From WRDS01 sp964492775 (GTDB lineage: Bacteria; Actinomycetota; Coriobacteriia; Anaerosomatales; PHET01), in NCBI GenBank assembly GCA_964492775.1, contig CAZBLH010000009.1, positions 1-59,218 of the forward strand: 59,218 nucleotides of DNA. Direction: 5' to 3'. The notes beneath the pieces are model-generated. The model worked only from the letters and a program-made list of their open reading frames with translations. It was not told where the DNA came from and ran no database searches. The position numbers were made by a program, and so were the translations under genes. Numbering within the stretch: position 1 is the stretch's first letter; the number at the start of each line of letters is the position of its first letter. Below are positions 15,935 through 25,694 of the stretch, one piece after another.

Positions 15935-17143
15935 GTGCGATCGGTCGTCGTGATGAAGTTCGGCGGTACCTCTGTCGCCACCGCCGAGGGGCGCTCGGCA
16001 ATAGGCTTGCGGGTTGCCGAGGCCATCGGTGTGCGCAAGTCACCGGTGGTCGTCGTCTCGGCGATGGGCAGGGCCGGAGATCCGTACGCAACCGACACAC
16101 TGCTTTCCTTAGTCACAGACCATCCAGCCGACGCCCGCGAGCACGATCTTCTCACCAGCGTGGGAGAGATCATCTCGGCGGTCGTTGTTGCACACGAACT
16201 CCGCACGGCAGGTATTGAGGCGCGCGCGTTCACGGGCGCTGAAGCCGGAATCGTTACGGACGGAGCTCACGGCGAGGCGACGATCGCCTCGATTCACACG
16301 GCCGAGCTCTTCTCGGCGATTGATGCCGGCGTAGTGCCGGTCGTCTGCGGATTCCAGGGCATTGCGCCCGACGGTGCGACGACCACGCTGGGCCGCGGAG
16401 GCAGCGACACGACCGCCTGCGCGCTCGGCGTAGCGCTCGACGCGGACGAGGTCGAGATCTACACCGACGTCGACGGCATCATGACCGCCGACCCCCGCGC
16501 CTGCGACGGCGCGCGCGTGCTGGAGGTCATCAGCGCCGACGAGCTGGTACAGATGGCGCGGGCGGGAAGCCGAGTCGTCCACACGCCGGCGGCCGAGCTC
16601 GCTCTCGCAAGCGGGCTCTCGATCCGAGTCCGCAACACCTACACCGACGCGCCGGGCACCGAGGTCGCTGACCTTCAGGGGTACCGGCCCGACAGCGTGG
16701 CCACGGCGGTGTCACACGCGAATGGAATCGCCCGCTTCCGGGTCGCAATCCCCGCCGAGGAGGGCACTCCAGAGCACATGGGCGCCCAGACCGCGGTCTA
16801 CCAAGGGATGGCCGATGCCGGAGTCTCGCTGGACATGTTCACTCCTGTCGGTTCGAGCCTGTACTTCACCGTCTCAAGCGCTGCGGTTGATCAGGCGCGG
16901 CGAGTGCTGGAGGGTTGCGCCCTCAATTACGATGTGACCGGCGATCTCGCCAAAGTGACGTTGGTTGGTGCGGGGATGCACGGTGTTCCGGGTGTCATGG
17001 CCAAGATGGCCGGCGTCCTCGGCGACGCCGGCGTGAACATCCTGCAGGCGGCCGACTCGCACACCACCATTTCGGTGCTCGTATCGGCGCGCGACGCCGA
17101 GCGGGCCGTGAATGCCTTGCACGCCGGGTTCGGCTTGGGGTAG
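15935..17143 (+). CDS. lysC: Aspartate kinase
   Basis: 402 residues, a monofunctional aspartokinase. The kinase domain begins VMKFGGTSVATAEGRSAIG and carries GRGGSDTTA and VEIYTDVDGIMTADPR. Two C-terminal ACT domains (about 255-400) include FTPVGSSLYFTV and GVPGVMAKMAGVLGDAGVNI, the usual site of lysine and threonine feedback inhibition. It phosphorylates aspartate, the entry step for lysine, threonine and methionine. GTG start, four bases after dapB. Alpha and beta subunits by internal initiation, as in related enzymes, is possible but not shown. Confidence 0.97.
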   Translation: MRSVVVMKFGGTSVATAEGRSAIGLRVAEAIGVRKSPVVVVSAMGRAGDPYATDTLLSLVTDHPADAREHDLLTSVGEIISAVVVAHELRTAGIEARAFTGAEAGIVTDGAHGEATIASIHTAELFSAIDAGVVPVVCGFQGIAPDGATTTLGRGGSDTTACALGVALDADEVEIYTDVDGIMTADPRACDGARVLEVISADELVQMARAGSRVVHTPAAELALASGLSIRVRNTYTDAPGTEVADLQGYRPDSVATAVSHANGIARFRVAIPAEEGTPEHMGAQTAVYQGMADAGVSLDMFTPVGSSLYFTVSSAAVDQARRVLEGCALNYDVTGDLAKVTLVGAGMHGVPGVMAKMAGVLGDAGVNILQAADSHTTISVLVSARDAERAVNALHAGFGLG

Positions 17144-17179
17144 TGACGCTCTGAGCTGCGCGTAAACGCATGACGCCTC

Positions 17180-17199
17180 GGCAACACAGGATTGTTGCC
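17180..17199 (+). other. Hairpin between lysC and dapA
   Basis: A perfect seven-base inverted repeat, GGCAACA and TGTTGCC, with a six-base loop, 37 bases after the lysC stop. It lacks a U-run, so it is a weak terminator candidate or an operator. The 152-base gap suggests that dapA may have its own promoter, but I cannot place convincing hexamers. Confidence 0.35.
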
Positions 17200-17295
17200 C
17201 GTGGTCGGGTGCGCTCTTGCTGTGGCACAATACGGCAGAGAACCGCACCAGTTGACCGGCGTCGATCCGTGTCGCCATCGAAAGGCTGATCTTCC

Positions 17296-18189
17296 ATGAC
17301 AACGCCACGCTTCGGCCGAATGATCACGGCCATGGTTACCCCGTTCACGGAAGACCTCGCGCTGGACCTCGACCGGGCCTCTGAACTTGCCGAGAAGCTC
17401 ATCGCTGACGGCAGCGACGCCCTGGTCGTCTGCGGGACCACAGGTGAGAGCCCGACGGTCTTCTACGACCAGAAGATCGACCTGTTCCGCACCATTATCG
17501 ACACGGTTGCGGGGCGCGTTCCCATCATCGCCAACGCAGGCGACAACTGCACGGACGACTCGGTCGAGTTCGCCGCCAAGGTCACCGCGCTTGGCGTCGA
17601 CGCGATCATGGCCGTGGTGCCGTACTACAACAAGCCGCCGCAGGAAGGCTTGTACCAGCACTTCCGCGCCATCGCGCGCGCCGTAGAGGTGCCGGTCATT
17701 CTCTACAACATCCCCGGCCGATGCGTCATCAATGCCAACCCCGACACAATCCTGCGCATCGCGCATGACTGCGAGAATGTGGTCGCCGTGAAGCAGGCGA
17801 ACTCTGACCTGTCGCAGACCGCCGCGATCCTCGCGGATGCGCCGGACGGGTTCGAGGTCCTCGCAGGCGACGACGAACTCACCCTGCCGATCATGGGTCT
17901 GGGCGGGACCGGCGTCATCTCGGTCGTCAGCCACGTGGCCGGTCCTCGCTTCAAAGAGATGATCGAGGCCCAGGCGTCCGGTGACCACACCCGGGCGCTG
18001 CGTATCCATCTGGAGCTTCTGCCGCTCATGAAGGCGCTCTTCATGACGTCAAACCCGATACTGGTCAAGAAGGCACTCGAGCTGCAAGGCTTCGGGGTGG
18101 GTAGCGTGCGGTTGCCGCTCGTTGACGCCACGCCTGGGCAAGTTGCCGAGCTCGAGCGCGTCATGCGCCACGTCGGGGTACTGTCCTAA
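17296..18189 (+). CDS. dapA: 4-hydroxy-tetrahydrodipicolinate synthase
   Basis: 297 residues, a class I aldolase barrel. The pyruvate-binding GTTGESPTV is at 48-56, the catalytic tyrosine in ILYNIPGR is Tyr137 and the Schiff-base lysine in VVAVKQANSDL is Lys166. It condenses aspartate semialdehyde with pyruvate, the first step committed to lysine and diaminopimelate. Aspartate-semialdehyde dehydrogenase is not in this window. RNase J follows after 62 bases, an arrangement known from mycobacteria (dapA beside rnj). Confidence 0.97.
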   Translation: MTTPRFGRMITAMVTPFTEDLALDLDRASELAEKLIADGSDALVVCGTTGESPTVFYDQKIDLFRTIIDTVAGRVPIIANAGDNCTDDSVEFAAKVTALGVDAIMAVVPYYNKPPQEGLYQHFRAIARAVEVPVILYNIPGRCVINANPDTILRIAHDCENVVAVKQANSDLSQTAAILADAPDGFEVLAGDDELTLPIMGLGGTGVISVVSHVAGPRFKEMIEAQASGDHTRALRIHLELLPLMKALFMTSNPILVKKALELQGFGVGSVRLPLVDATPGQVAELERVMRHVGVLS

Positions 18190-18251
18190 GCACGTTCGTT
18201 TGCCACCGTGCGGCGCCTCCGCCGTACACGAAGGGAGCCTCGACCCTCTAC

Positions 18252-19913
18252 ATGTCAAAGAAGAATAGCCTGCGGATAATTCCGCTCGGCGGGTTGGACG
18301 AGATTGGCAAGAACATGACCGTCTTCGAGTACGGAGACGACATGATCGTCATCGACGCGGGCATCATGTTCCCCGACGACGACTACCCTGGTGTCGACCT
18401 CATCCTGCCCAACTACGACTACGTCTTGAAGCGCCGCGAGAAGCTGCGCGGCATCGTCATCACTCACGGACACGAGGACCACACCGGAGCTATCCCGTTT
18501 CTGCTGAAGGACCTCGGCCCGGGTATTCCTGTGCTCGGCGCCAAGCTGACCCTCGGCCTCATCAAGAACAAGCTCGAGGAGCACAAGCTCGGCAAGACGA
18601 AGCTCCGGGAGATCAAGGCCGGCGGTCACGTGACGCTCGGCGTGTTCGGCCTCGACTTCTTCGCCGTGAACCACTCGATCCCTGACGCCGTGGGCATCCA
18701 CATCCGCACTCCTGTGGGAAACGTGCTGCACACCGGCGACTTCAAGCTCGACCAGACCCCGATAGACGGGCGGCTCACTGATTACGGCGCAATTGCACGC
18801 TTCGGCCGCCAGGGCGTCATGCTGCTGATGTCGGACTCCACCAACGCCGAGATGCCCGGGACCACGCGTTCGGAGGCCGAGGTCGGCAGCGCATTGCGCG
18901 ACATCATCAGCTCGGCCGAACAGCGGGTCATCGTCGCGTCGTTCGCGAGCCACATCCACCGGCTGCAGCAGGTCTGCGATGCCGCTGTCGCCAACGGGCG
19001 CAAGGTCGTCGTGACTGGGCGCTCCATGGTCAACAACACCAAGGTCGCGCGCCAGCTCGGGCACCTGCACATCGATGACAACGACATCGTGGACGCCTTC
19101 GAGATGGGGGATCTGCCGCCTGAGCAGGTTGTGATCCTATGCACCGGGAGTCAGGGCGAGCCGCTATCCGCCCTCGCGCGCATGGCCAACTCAGACCACC
19201 GGACCGTCCAGATCGAGCCCGGCGACACCGTGGTCATCTCGGCGACGCCGGTTCCCGGTAACGAGAAGGCCGTGTCCCGAGTTATCAACCGGCTCACCAA
19301 GGCCGGTGCGCACGTGCAACACAAGGGTTCAGCGCAGGTTCACGTTTCAGGTCACGCCGCAGGTGAAGACCTCAAGTTGATGTTGAACCTAGTGAAGCCC
19401 GAGTACTTCATGCCGATTCACGGCGAGACCCGTCACCTCGCCGCACACGCACGCCATGCGGTCGCCGTCGGGATTCCCGAGGAGTACGTGTTCGTGCTCG
19501 ACAACGGAGACTGCCTTGAGATCGACGAGGAGGGCGCCCGGGTCGCCGAGCGCGTGGAGAGTGGTATCGCCTATGTTGACGGCCTGTCCGTTGGCGACGT
19601 GAGCCACATCGTCCTTCGTGACCGCCAGCACATGAGCCAGGACGGGTTCATTTCGATCGTGGTGGTCATTGACTCGACGACCGGCAAGCAGGTGGGCGAG
19701 CCCGAGATTGTTGCGCGGGGCATCGCTCTGGTTGATGACGGAATCGCGGACGAGCTCAAGCCCCGGATCACCAAGACACTTGCCCGAACCGGTCGTGAAG
19801 GCGCCACTGACCAAACCGTCGTGAAGCGCGCGCTGCGCGAGTCAGTCTCGCAGTTCGTTTGGGAACGCGCTCGTAGACGGCCGATGGTCATCCCGGTCGT
19901 CATGGAGGTGTAA
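18252..19913 (+). CDS. rnj: Ribonuclease J
   Basis: 553 residues. The beta-lactamase domain has the zinc motif HGHEDH at 72-77, the nearby NHSIPDAVG and HTGDFKLDQTP, then the beta-CASP insertion with VASFASHIHRLQQV and TGSQGEPLSALARM, and the conserved HVSGHAAGEDL and MPIHGETRHL. The C-terminal 100 residues are the dimerisation region. It degrades RNA both endonucleolytically and 5'-to-3', and matures rRNA. uppP starts two bases after its stop. With rny at 30316 the cell carries both main Gram-positive-type RNases. Confidence 0.96.
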   Translation: MSKKNSLRIIPLGGLDEIGKNMTVFEYGDDMIVIDAGIMFPDDDYPGVDLILPNYDYVLKRREKLRGIVITHGHEDHTGAIPFLLKDLGPGIPVLGAKLTLGLIKNKLEEHKLGKTKLREIKAGGHVTLGVFGLDFFAVNHSIPDAVGIHIRTPVGNVLHTGDFKLDQTPIDGRLTDYGAIARFGRQGVMLLMSDSTNAEMPGTTRSEAEVGSALRDIISSAEQRVIVASFASHIHRLQQVCDAAVANGRKVVVTGRSMVNNTKVARQLGHLHIDDNDIVDAFEMGDLPPEQVVILCTGSQGEPLSALARMANSDHRTVQIEPGDTVVISATPVPGNEKAVSRVINRLTKAGAHVQHKGSAQVHVSGHAAGEDLKLMLNLVKPEYFMPIHGETRHLAAHARHAVAVGIPEEYVFVLDNGDCLEIDEEGARVAERVESGIAYVDGLSVGDVSHIVLRDRQHMSQDGFISIVVVIDSTTGKQVGEPEIVARGIALVDDGIADELKPRITKTLARTGREGATDQTVVKRALRESVSQFVWERARRRPMVIPVVMEV

Positions 19914-19915
19914 GC

Positions 19916-20755
19916 GTGCAGATACTTCAGGTGGTCGTCCTCGCTGTCGTGCAGGGCGTGACCGAGTTCCTGCCGATATCGAGCGATGGTCATCTGATCC
20001 TCGTTCCCTCATTGCTCGGCTGGGAGAGGTTCGGCCTCGGTTTCGATGTCATGCTGCACCTCGGAACGCTGCTCGCGACCGCGGTGTATTTCCGCAAGGA
20101 TGTAGTCGAGCTCGCCAGCGCACTCTTCTCGAAGGACCCTGAGCGTGTCGGCAACCGGCGGCTGGCATGGCTGATTGTCGCCGCCACGGTGCCGAGCGTC
20201 ATCGTCGTACTCGCGATTGAACCGTTCGTGGGCGGCGTTGAGCTGCGCTCGGTTGAGCAGCAGATCGCCATCTCGGCGTGGGGTCTTCTCGGCACGACGG
20301 TTCTGCTCGGCGGCTCGGAACTAGTCGCCGGATGGCGCGAGCGCCGACAGGACGCCTTGGACGACTCAAGCCAGCTACCGCTGCCCAAGGCGCTTGTGGT
20401 CGGATTCGCGCAGGGCTTCGCCGCGCTACCTGGTGTCTCGCGATCCGGTAGTACCATCTCGGCAGCTCAGGCCGTCGGGATGACACGCTCGGAAGGCGCA
20501 CGGTTCTCCTTCTTGATGTCGATGCCGATTGTCGCGGCCGCGGTCGCCAAGAAGTGTCTCGACATAGCAGGGGGCGAAGGGAGCCTGCCGAGCATCCCGG
20601 AGACGGTACTCGGAATCGGTGTGACCGCGGTGGTTGGCTACGCCGTGATCGGGTTCCTCCTCCCGTTCGTGCGCAAGCACTCGCTGTGGTGGTTCGCAGC
20701 GTACACAGCTATTGCAGGTATCCTGCTGTTGATCCGATACGGCGGCGCCCTATGA
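19916..20755 (+). CDS. uppP: Undecaprenyl-diphosphatase (BacA/UppP)
   Basis: 279 residues with about eight transmembrane helices. The catalytic region GVTEFLPISSDGHLIL near residue 12 has aspartate where most members have threonine (SSTGH); the second motif PGVSRSGSTI is intact. The enzyme removes a phosphate from undecaprenyl diphosphate so the lipid carrier can be reused for peptidoglycan and confers bacitracin tolerance. GTG start, two bases after RNase J, so translational coupling is likely. The SSDGH variant also occurs in other BacA relatives as far as I recall. Confidence 0.94.
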   Translation: MQILQVVVLAVVQGVTEFLPISSDGHLILVPSLLGWERFGLGFDVMLHLGTLLATAVYFRKDVVELASALFSKDPERVGNRRLAWLIVAATVPSVIVVLAIEPFVGGVELRSVEQQIAISAWGLLGTTVLLGGSELVAGWRERRQDALDDSSQLPLPKALVVGFAQGFAALPGVSRSGSTISAAQAVGMTRSEGARFSFLMSMPIVAAAVAKKCLDIAGGEGSLPSIPETVLGIGVTAVVGYAVIGFLLPFVRKHSLWWFAAYTAIAGILLLIRYGGAL

Positions 20756-20776
20756 GTGTCTGGAGCCTGAAGTAAC

Positions 20777-23071
20777 GTGGCCAAGAAGAGCGGCAATAGC
20801 ACACGGCGCAGCAAAAGCGCGAACTCGAAGGCCGGTTCGCGCTCTGGCGGCAGCAAGCGCGCAGCGACGAGCGAGCCGAGGCGGATCCTCGACGATGATG
20901 CACGCCGCGACATCATTGCGGTGGCGCTATGCGTGCTCGGCGTCGCGCTCATCATCACCGTCGCCACGGAGCAGTCAGGCATCGCGACGCAGGCCATCTC
21001 GTCCGCATTGCGCTTCGCGTTCGGGATCGGCGCGTTCCTGATCCCGATCGGACTCGTACTCTGGGGTGTGTCGCTGTTCGTGCGCGACTACGTGCACGAG
21101 GCTCGCACCGGGCTTGGTATCGCAATCATCCTGGTTGCCGTCATCGCCTTTGCGTCGCTGTTCACACCTGCAGAGGGCTATCTCGACCAGACGCTCGTCC
21201 CGCATTACGGCGGAATCGTCGGCGGTGCGATCACCTGGGCGCTCTCGGCTTTGGTCGGACCTTGGATCACCGGGATCATCCTGGTGGGCACCTTTATCGG
21301 CGGCCTCGTGGTGCTGGGCTTCTCCATCTCGGACCTGGTCGCGTATGTAGGGGACCGCTTCTTCGTATCGGAGCCCGAGTACGAGGAGCCCGTACGCTCG
21401 CGCTCTCGCCGAGAAGCCTCAGAGGACACCCGGGCGCTTGAGCCCGCCGTTCCGCTCGAGAAGGCGGAAGCGGCCGCAACCGAGGTCCTGCCACGCCGGC
21501 GCAAGCGTGACGCTGCAGCCACGGGCGCCGGCGCACCTGACGCGGAGGCCGCGCGCAAGACCGTGCCGGTCGCCAAGGCTGTGGCGCCGCGGGCGATGGA
21601 GGGATTCGAACTACCAGCCTTCTCGGCGCTTGCGACTACGAGCGAGACGGCTGCCGCGCACAAGGCGACCGACAATGAGCTGCGTACGACCGCGAACGCG
21701 ATAGTCGAGACGCTCGGCACGTTCGAGGTGCCCGCGCGCGTCGTTAACTGGATTGCCGGCCCGACGGTCACGCTCTTCGAGGTCGAGATCGCCAAGGGCG
21801 TGCGCCTCGCAAAGATCACCGCGCTCGCCGACGACCTCGCTCTCGCACTTGCGGCATCCACCGTGCGTATCCTCGCGCCGATCCCAGGCAAGTCGCTTGT
21901 GGGTATCGAGGTCCCGAACCAGCGGCGCACGTCTGTCACGCTCGGAGATGTGCTGGTTCCGGCGGGGCAGGGCGGACCGCTTCTGCTCGCGATCGGCAAA
22001 GACGTCGCGGGCGCGCCCATCCTTGCGGACCTTGCCGACATGCCGCACCTGCTCATCGGCGGATCCACGGGCTCGGGCAAGTCAGTCGCCATCAACGCGA
22101 TGCTCATGAGCGTTCTCATGCGCTCAACGCCTGCGGAGGTTCGCCTCATCCTGATCGACCCCAAGCGCATCGAGCTGTCCCTCTACAACGGAGTGCCGCA
22201 CCTCTATGTGCCTGTGGTCACCGAGCCGAAAGAAGCGGCCAGCGCACTTGCGTGGGCCGTCTCCGAGATGGAACGGCGACTCAAACTCCTCCAGGTCGCG
22301 AAGGCACGCAACATCGGTGCCTACAACGCCATGATCCAAACGGGCAAGGGTCCTGAGGGTTCCGAAGAGCTGCCGTACCTCGTCATCGTCATCGACGAGC
22401 TCGCAGACCTCATGATGGTCGCCGCCAAAGAGGTCGAGGACTCAATCTGCCGCATCGCGCAGCTCGCGCGCGCCGCCGGCATCCACCTCATCGTCGCCAC
22501 CCAGCGCCCCGAGGCGAACGTGGTCACGGGCCTGATCAAGGCCAACATCACCAACCGTATCGCGTTCTCGGTGGCCTCGGGCCTGGACAGCCGCGTCGTC
22601 CTCGATACGGCCGGCGCCGAGAAGCTCACGGGCAAGGGCGACATGCTCTACTCGCGGCCTGACCTGCCGAAACCCAAACGCATTCAAGGCTGTTACGTGT
22701 CCGAGGAGGAGATCGAGCGCGTCGTCGAGCATCTCAAGGAGCAGGCCGATCCGGACTACCACGACGAGATCCTGCACCTCAAGGTTTCCTCTGTGGGCGG
22801 CGGAGTTGACACCGGTGATGATGACGACCCGCTCTTGTGGGAGGCGGCCGACATTGTCGTGACCAGCGGGCTGGGTTCGACTTCCATGCTGCAGCGCCGC
22901 CTCAAAGTCGGGTATGCACGTGCTGGACGCATAATGGATATGCTCGAGGCGAAGGGCGTGGTCGGGCCGCCGGATGGGTCCAAGCCGCGCGAGGTCATCG
23001 TCGACATCGAAGACCTCGAGTCAATCAAGGTATTCGAGCGCGAAGACGCTGCTGGAGCTGGTAATGGGTAA
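20777..23071 (+). CDS. ftsK: FtsK/SpoIIIE DNA translocase
   Basis: 764 residues. A basic N-terminus (KKSGNSTRRSKSANSK) leads into four transmembrane helices (about 50-200), an Ala/Glu-rich linker and the RecA-like motor. Walker A is GGSTGSGKSVAIN and Walker B is LVIVIDELADLMM; VATQRPEANVVTGLIKANI follows. The C-terminal gamma domain, a winged helix that reads KOPS-type sites, is GLGSTSMLQRRLKVGYARAG. It pumps chromosomal DNA through the closing septum. The next gene overlaps it by eight bases. Starts with GTG and a poor ribosome binding site. Confidence 0.96.
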   Translation: MAKKSGNSTRRSKSANSKAGSRSGGSKRAATSEPRRILDDDARRDIIAVALCVLGVALIITVATEQSGIATQAISSALRFAFGIGAFLIPIGLVLWGVSLFVRDYVHEARTGLGIAIILVAVIAFASLFTPAEGYLDQTLVPHYGGIVGGAITWALSALVGPWITGIILVGTFIGGLVVLGFSISDLVAYVGDRFFVSEPEYEEPVRSRSRREASEDTRALEPAVPLEKAEAAATEVLPRRRKRDAAATGAGAPDAEAARKTVPVAKAVAPRAMEGFELPAFSALATTSETAAAHKATDNELRTTANAIVETLGTFEVPARVVNWIAGPTVTLFEVEIAKGVRLAKITALADDLALALAASTVRILAPIPGKSLVGIEVPNQRRTSVTLGDVLVPAGQGGPLLLAIGKDVAGAPILADLADMPHLLIGGSTGSGKSVAINAMLMSVLMRSTPAEVRLILIDPKRIELSLYNGVPHLYVPVVTEPKEAASALAWAVSEMERRLKLLQVAKARNIGAYNAMIQTGKGPEGSEELPYLVIVIDELADLMMVAAKEVEDSICRIAQLARAAGIHLIVATQRPEANVVTGLIKANITNRIAFSVASGLDSRVVLDTAGAEKLTGKGDMLYSRPDLPKPKRIQGCYVSEEEIERVVEHLKEQADPDYHDEILHLKVSSVGGGVDTGDDDDPLLWEAADIVVTSGLGSTSMLQRRLKVGYARAGRIMDMLEAKGVVGPPDGSKPREVIVDIEDLESIKVFEREDAAGAGNG

Positions 23072-23852
23072 ACTTGGCGACACTCTCAGAGAGCGCAGGA
23101 TGGCACTCGGCCTCACCCTCGAGCAGGCGCAGGAAGCCACTCGAATCCGCGCCAAGATTCTCGAGCACATCGAGGCAGGGGACTACAGCCGCCTTCCCAA
23201 CCCGGGCTACGTGCGCGGGTACATCTCCAGTTACGCCCGCTTCCTGGAGCTGGACTCAGTACCGCTGCTGAACATGTACAGGGCCGAGACTGGCGTGGGC
23301 GCCGAGCACCCCCGCAGGCTGAACCTCCCGCAGTCAGACGAGGCGGTCGTACCCGCCGGCCAGCAGCACGCGGTACCCTGGCGCGCAGCCTTGGCCGTCG
23401 CTCTGGCCATCGCCGTCCTCTCGCTAGCGATCTGGGGCGTCACCCGCATCTTCGCGCCAAAGGATGTCGAAACGCTGCCCGAACCCTCGACCATCACCGA
23501 GCCCACTACGCCGACTGCACCTGCGACCGAGGCGACGCAAGGAGCCACCACCCAGACGCCGACGGTCGCTCCCCAGAACTCCGGAGCGCCAGAGGGCCAA
23601 CCGTTCACGCTCACGGTCAAGGTTGCTGAGCGCGGAGCGTCGTGGTTCCAGATCACGGTCGACGGCAAGCCTGCCTACGAAGGCGTACTCGCCGGTGGTC
23701 AGGAGAAGGAGTTCGAGGTGACCCAGAGCGCGAAAGTGCGAGTCGGCAAGCCCGAGGTCGCCACCGTGTTGCGCGACGGGCAAGCCGTGTCACTCAAGAA
23801 CGTGAACAATCTTGGCGAGGCTGAGCTGAGCGCCACCTCGTCCGGACAGTGA
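23064..23852 (+). CDS. RodZ-like HTH membrane protein
   Basis: 262 residues. The cytoplasmic N-terminus is an HTH_25 domain (GDTLRERRMALGLTLEQAQE, IRAKILEHIEAGDYSRLPNPGYVRGYISSYAR), then one transmembrane helix (about 112-132), a Thr/Pro-rich spacer and a C-terminal DUF4115 domain (FTLTVKVAERGASWFQITVDG, YEGVLAGGQEKEF). This is the layout of RodZ, which links MreB to the elongation machinery. The ATG lies inside the ftsK stop region. mreB is not in the window, so a direct cytoskeletal role is inferred from the family. Confidence 0.88.
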   Translation: MGKLGDTLRERRMALGLTLEQAQEATRIRAKILEHIEAGDYSRLPNPGYVRGYISSYARFLELDSVPLLNMYRAETGVGAEHPRRLNLPQSDEAVVPAGQQHAVPWRAALAVALAIAVLSLAIWGVTRIFAPKDVETLPEPSTITEPTTPTAPATEATQGATTQTPTVAPQNSGAPEGQPFTLTVKVAERGASWFQITVDGKPAYEGVLAGGQEKEFEVTQSAKVRVGKPEVATVLRDGQAVSLKNVNNLGEAELSATSSGQ

Positions 23853-23873
23853 TCTGAAGCGAAGGAGCCCCTA

Positions 23874-24371
23874 ATGGCCAAGGACAACAGTTTCGACGTG
23901 GTATCCGAGGTCGATCTCCAGGAGGTCGACAACGCCTACCAGCAGACCACCAAGGAGCTTACGCAGCGCTACGACCTGAAGGGCTCGGGAGCGACCCTCG
24001 AGTTCAATAAGGGCGAGAAGACCTTCACGCTCGTCGCGCCGAGCGACTTCGTCGCCAACCAAGTCATCGACGTGCTCAACTCCCGTCTCATCCGGAGAGG
24101 TGTCGACCTTAAGGCCGTAGACTGGAGCGCCCCCACCGCGGCCTCCATGGGCAACGTCCGTCTGACCGGATCCATCGTGATGGGGATCGAGGCTGACCTC
24201 GCGCGCAAGATCAATAAGGACATTCGAGATCAGAAGTTCAAGGCTAAGGTTCAGATCGAGGGCGACAAGCTCCGAGTCTCCAGCCCGAGTCGAGACGTTC
24301 TCCAGGAGATCATCACCTTCCTCAAGGAGCAGGACTACGGAATCCCGCTCCAGTACACGAACTACCGCTAG
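23874..24371 (+). CDS. yajQ: YajQ family nucleotide-binding protein
   Basis: 165 residues, full length for YajQ: SFDVVSEVDLQEVDNAYQQT, TQRYDLKGSGATLEFNKGEK, then ISGSIV-like RLTGSIVMGIEADLARKINK and terminal ISFLKEQDY-like ITFLKEQDYGIPLQYTNYR. Two ferredoxin-like repeats form the fold. Members bind cyclic di-GMP, RNA or GTP in various bacteria and no enzymatic activity is settled. The ATG follows GAAGGAG. It lies between the RodZ-like gene and rimO. Confidence 0.95.
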   Translation: MAKDNSFDVVSEVDLQEVDNAYQQTTKELTQRYDLKGSGATLEFNKGEKTFTLVAPSDFVANQVIDVLNSRLIRRGVDLKAVDWSAPTAASMGNVRLTGSIVMGIEADLARKINKDIRDQKFKAKVQIEGDKLRVSSPSRDVLQEIITFLKEQDYGIPLQYTNYR

Positions 24372-24386
24372 AGTCCCGGTGCGCCA

Positions 24387-25694
24387 GTGACTGAACCATC
24401 ACAAACACCCTCGGTAGCGTTCCTCACCCTCGGTTGCCCCAAGAATGAGGTCGACACCGACCGGATGCGCGCAGCCGTCCTCGGCTCAGAGTATCGCCTT
24501 GCCGAGGATCTTGACGAAGCTGACGTCCTCGTCGTCAACACCTGCTCGTTCATCGAGGCGGCCACCGACGAATCGATCCAGACCGTCCTCACCGCCACTG
24601 CCGAGTGGGTACCGGCGGCGGACGGCCGCAAGATCGTCGTGGCAGGCTGCATGCCCAGCCGCTACGGCGTGGAGCTTGTCGAGGCGATGCCCGAGGTCGA
24701 CGCGTTCGTGCCCGTTGACGAGGAACAGCGCCTCGTTGAGGTGCTTGCCGAGCTGACCGGCTGGCTCGGCAGCTCAGATAGCGGCACCAGCGTATCCCGG
24801 ACCGTCAGCGCGCCGTCCGCGTACCTTCAGATCGCCGACGGGTGTTACCGCAACTGCACCTTCTGCACGATTCCCGCGATCCGTGGTCCGTACGTGAGCC
24901 GCCCAATTGCCGCGATCACCGCCGAGGTGACGGAACTCGTCGAGCTCGGCGCACGAGAGCTCGTTCTTATCGGCCAGGACATCACCGCGTACGGGCGGGA
25001 CCTACCCGGCACTGAGACCCTCGCCGATGTCGTCGACGCCGTCGCTGCGGTGCCCGGCGTCGCCTGGATCAGGCTCATGTACGTGCAGCCCGACGGTGTG
25101 ACCGACGAGCTGCTGGATGCGATGGTCCGCAACGAGAACGTCTGCCACTACCTCGATCTGCCGCTGCAGCACGCCTCGCAGCCCGTACTTCGGAAGATGG
25201 GCCGCTCGGGTGAGGCCGACTCCTTCTTGAAGCTGCTCGAGCGCATCCGCTCGGCAATGCCAGACGTTGTGCTGCGCACCACGCTGATCTCGGGGTTCCC
25301 GGGTGAGACGGATGCGGACGCAGACGTCCTTGAGCAGTTCGTCGCGGAGGCGGGCTTCGACTATCTCGGCGTGTTCCCGTACTCGGCCGAGGATGGCACC
25401 ATCGCCGCGGCAATGGACGCTCAGGTACCCGAGGACACCAAACTGGCCCGTGTGCAGGGGCTCCGAGACCTCGGCGACCAGATCGGCTTCGAGCGCGCTG
25501 CTGCACGAGTGGGCGAGGTACTCGATGTCCTGGTGGAGGGAGTCGAGGAGGACGGCCAGGTGATTGGGCGTTGGCGCGGCCAGGCGCCCGAGGTTGACGG
25601 TGTCGTGTTCCTCGATCGTGGTACTCCAGGCGAGATCGTCTCGGCGCGCATCGAGGACGCTGCCTGCTACGATCTCGAAGCCGAGGTGATCTAG
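24387..25694 (+). CDS. rimO: Ribosomal protein S12 methylthiotransferase RimO
   Basis: 435 residues. The N-terminal UPF0004 domain opens FLTLGCPKNEVDTDRM with the first cluster cysteines, VNTCSFIEAA carries the second and VVAGCMPSRYG the third. The radical-SAM core has YRNCTFCTIPAIRGPY (the CxxxCxxC cluster) and a C-terminal TRAM domain. The NEVDTDRM and CSFIEAA sequences place it with RimO rather than MiaB. It adds methylthio to an aspartate of S12. Start GTG, 15 bases after yajQ; pgsA begins immediately after its stop. Confidence 0.95.
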   Translation: MTEPSQTPSVAFLTLGCPKNEVDTDRMRAAVLGSEYRLAEDLDEADVLVVNTCSFIEAATDESIQTVLTATAEWVPAADGRKIVVAGCMPSRYGVELVEAMPEVDAFVPVDEEQRLVEVLAELTGWLGSSDSGTSVSRTVSAPSAYLQIADGCYRNCTFCTIPAIRGPYVSRPIAAITAEVTELVELGARELVLIGQDITAYGRDLPGTETLADVVDAVAAVPGVAWIRLMYVQPDGVTDELLDAMVRNENVCHYLDLPLQHASQPVLRKMGRSGEADSFLKLLERIRSAMPDVVLRTTLISGFPGETDADADVLEQFVAEAGFDYLGVFPYSAEDGTIAAAMDAQVPEDTKLARVQGLRDLGDQIGFERAAARVGEVLDVLVEGVEEDGQVIGRWRGQAPEVDGVVFLDRGTPGEIVSARIEDAACYDLEAEVI

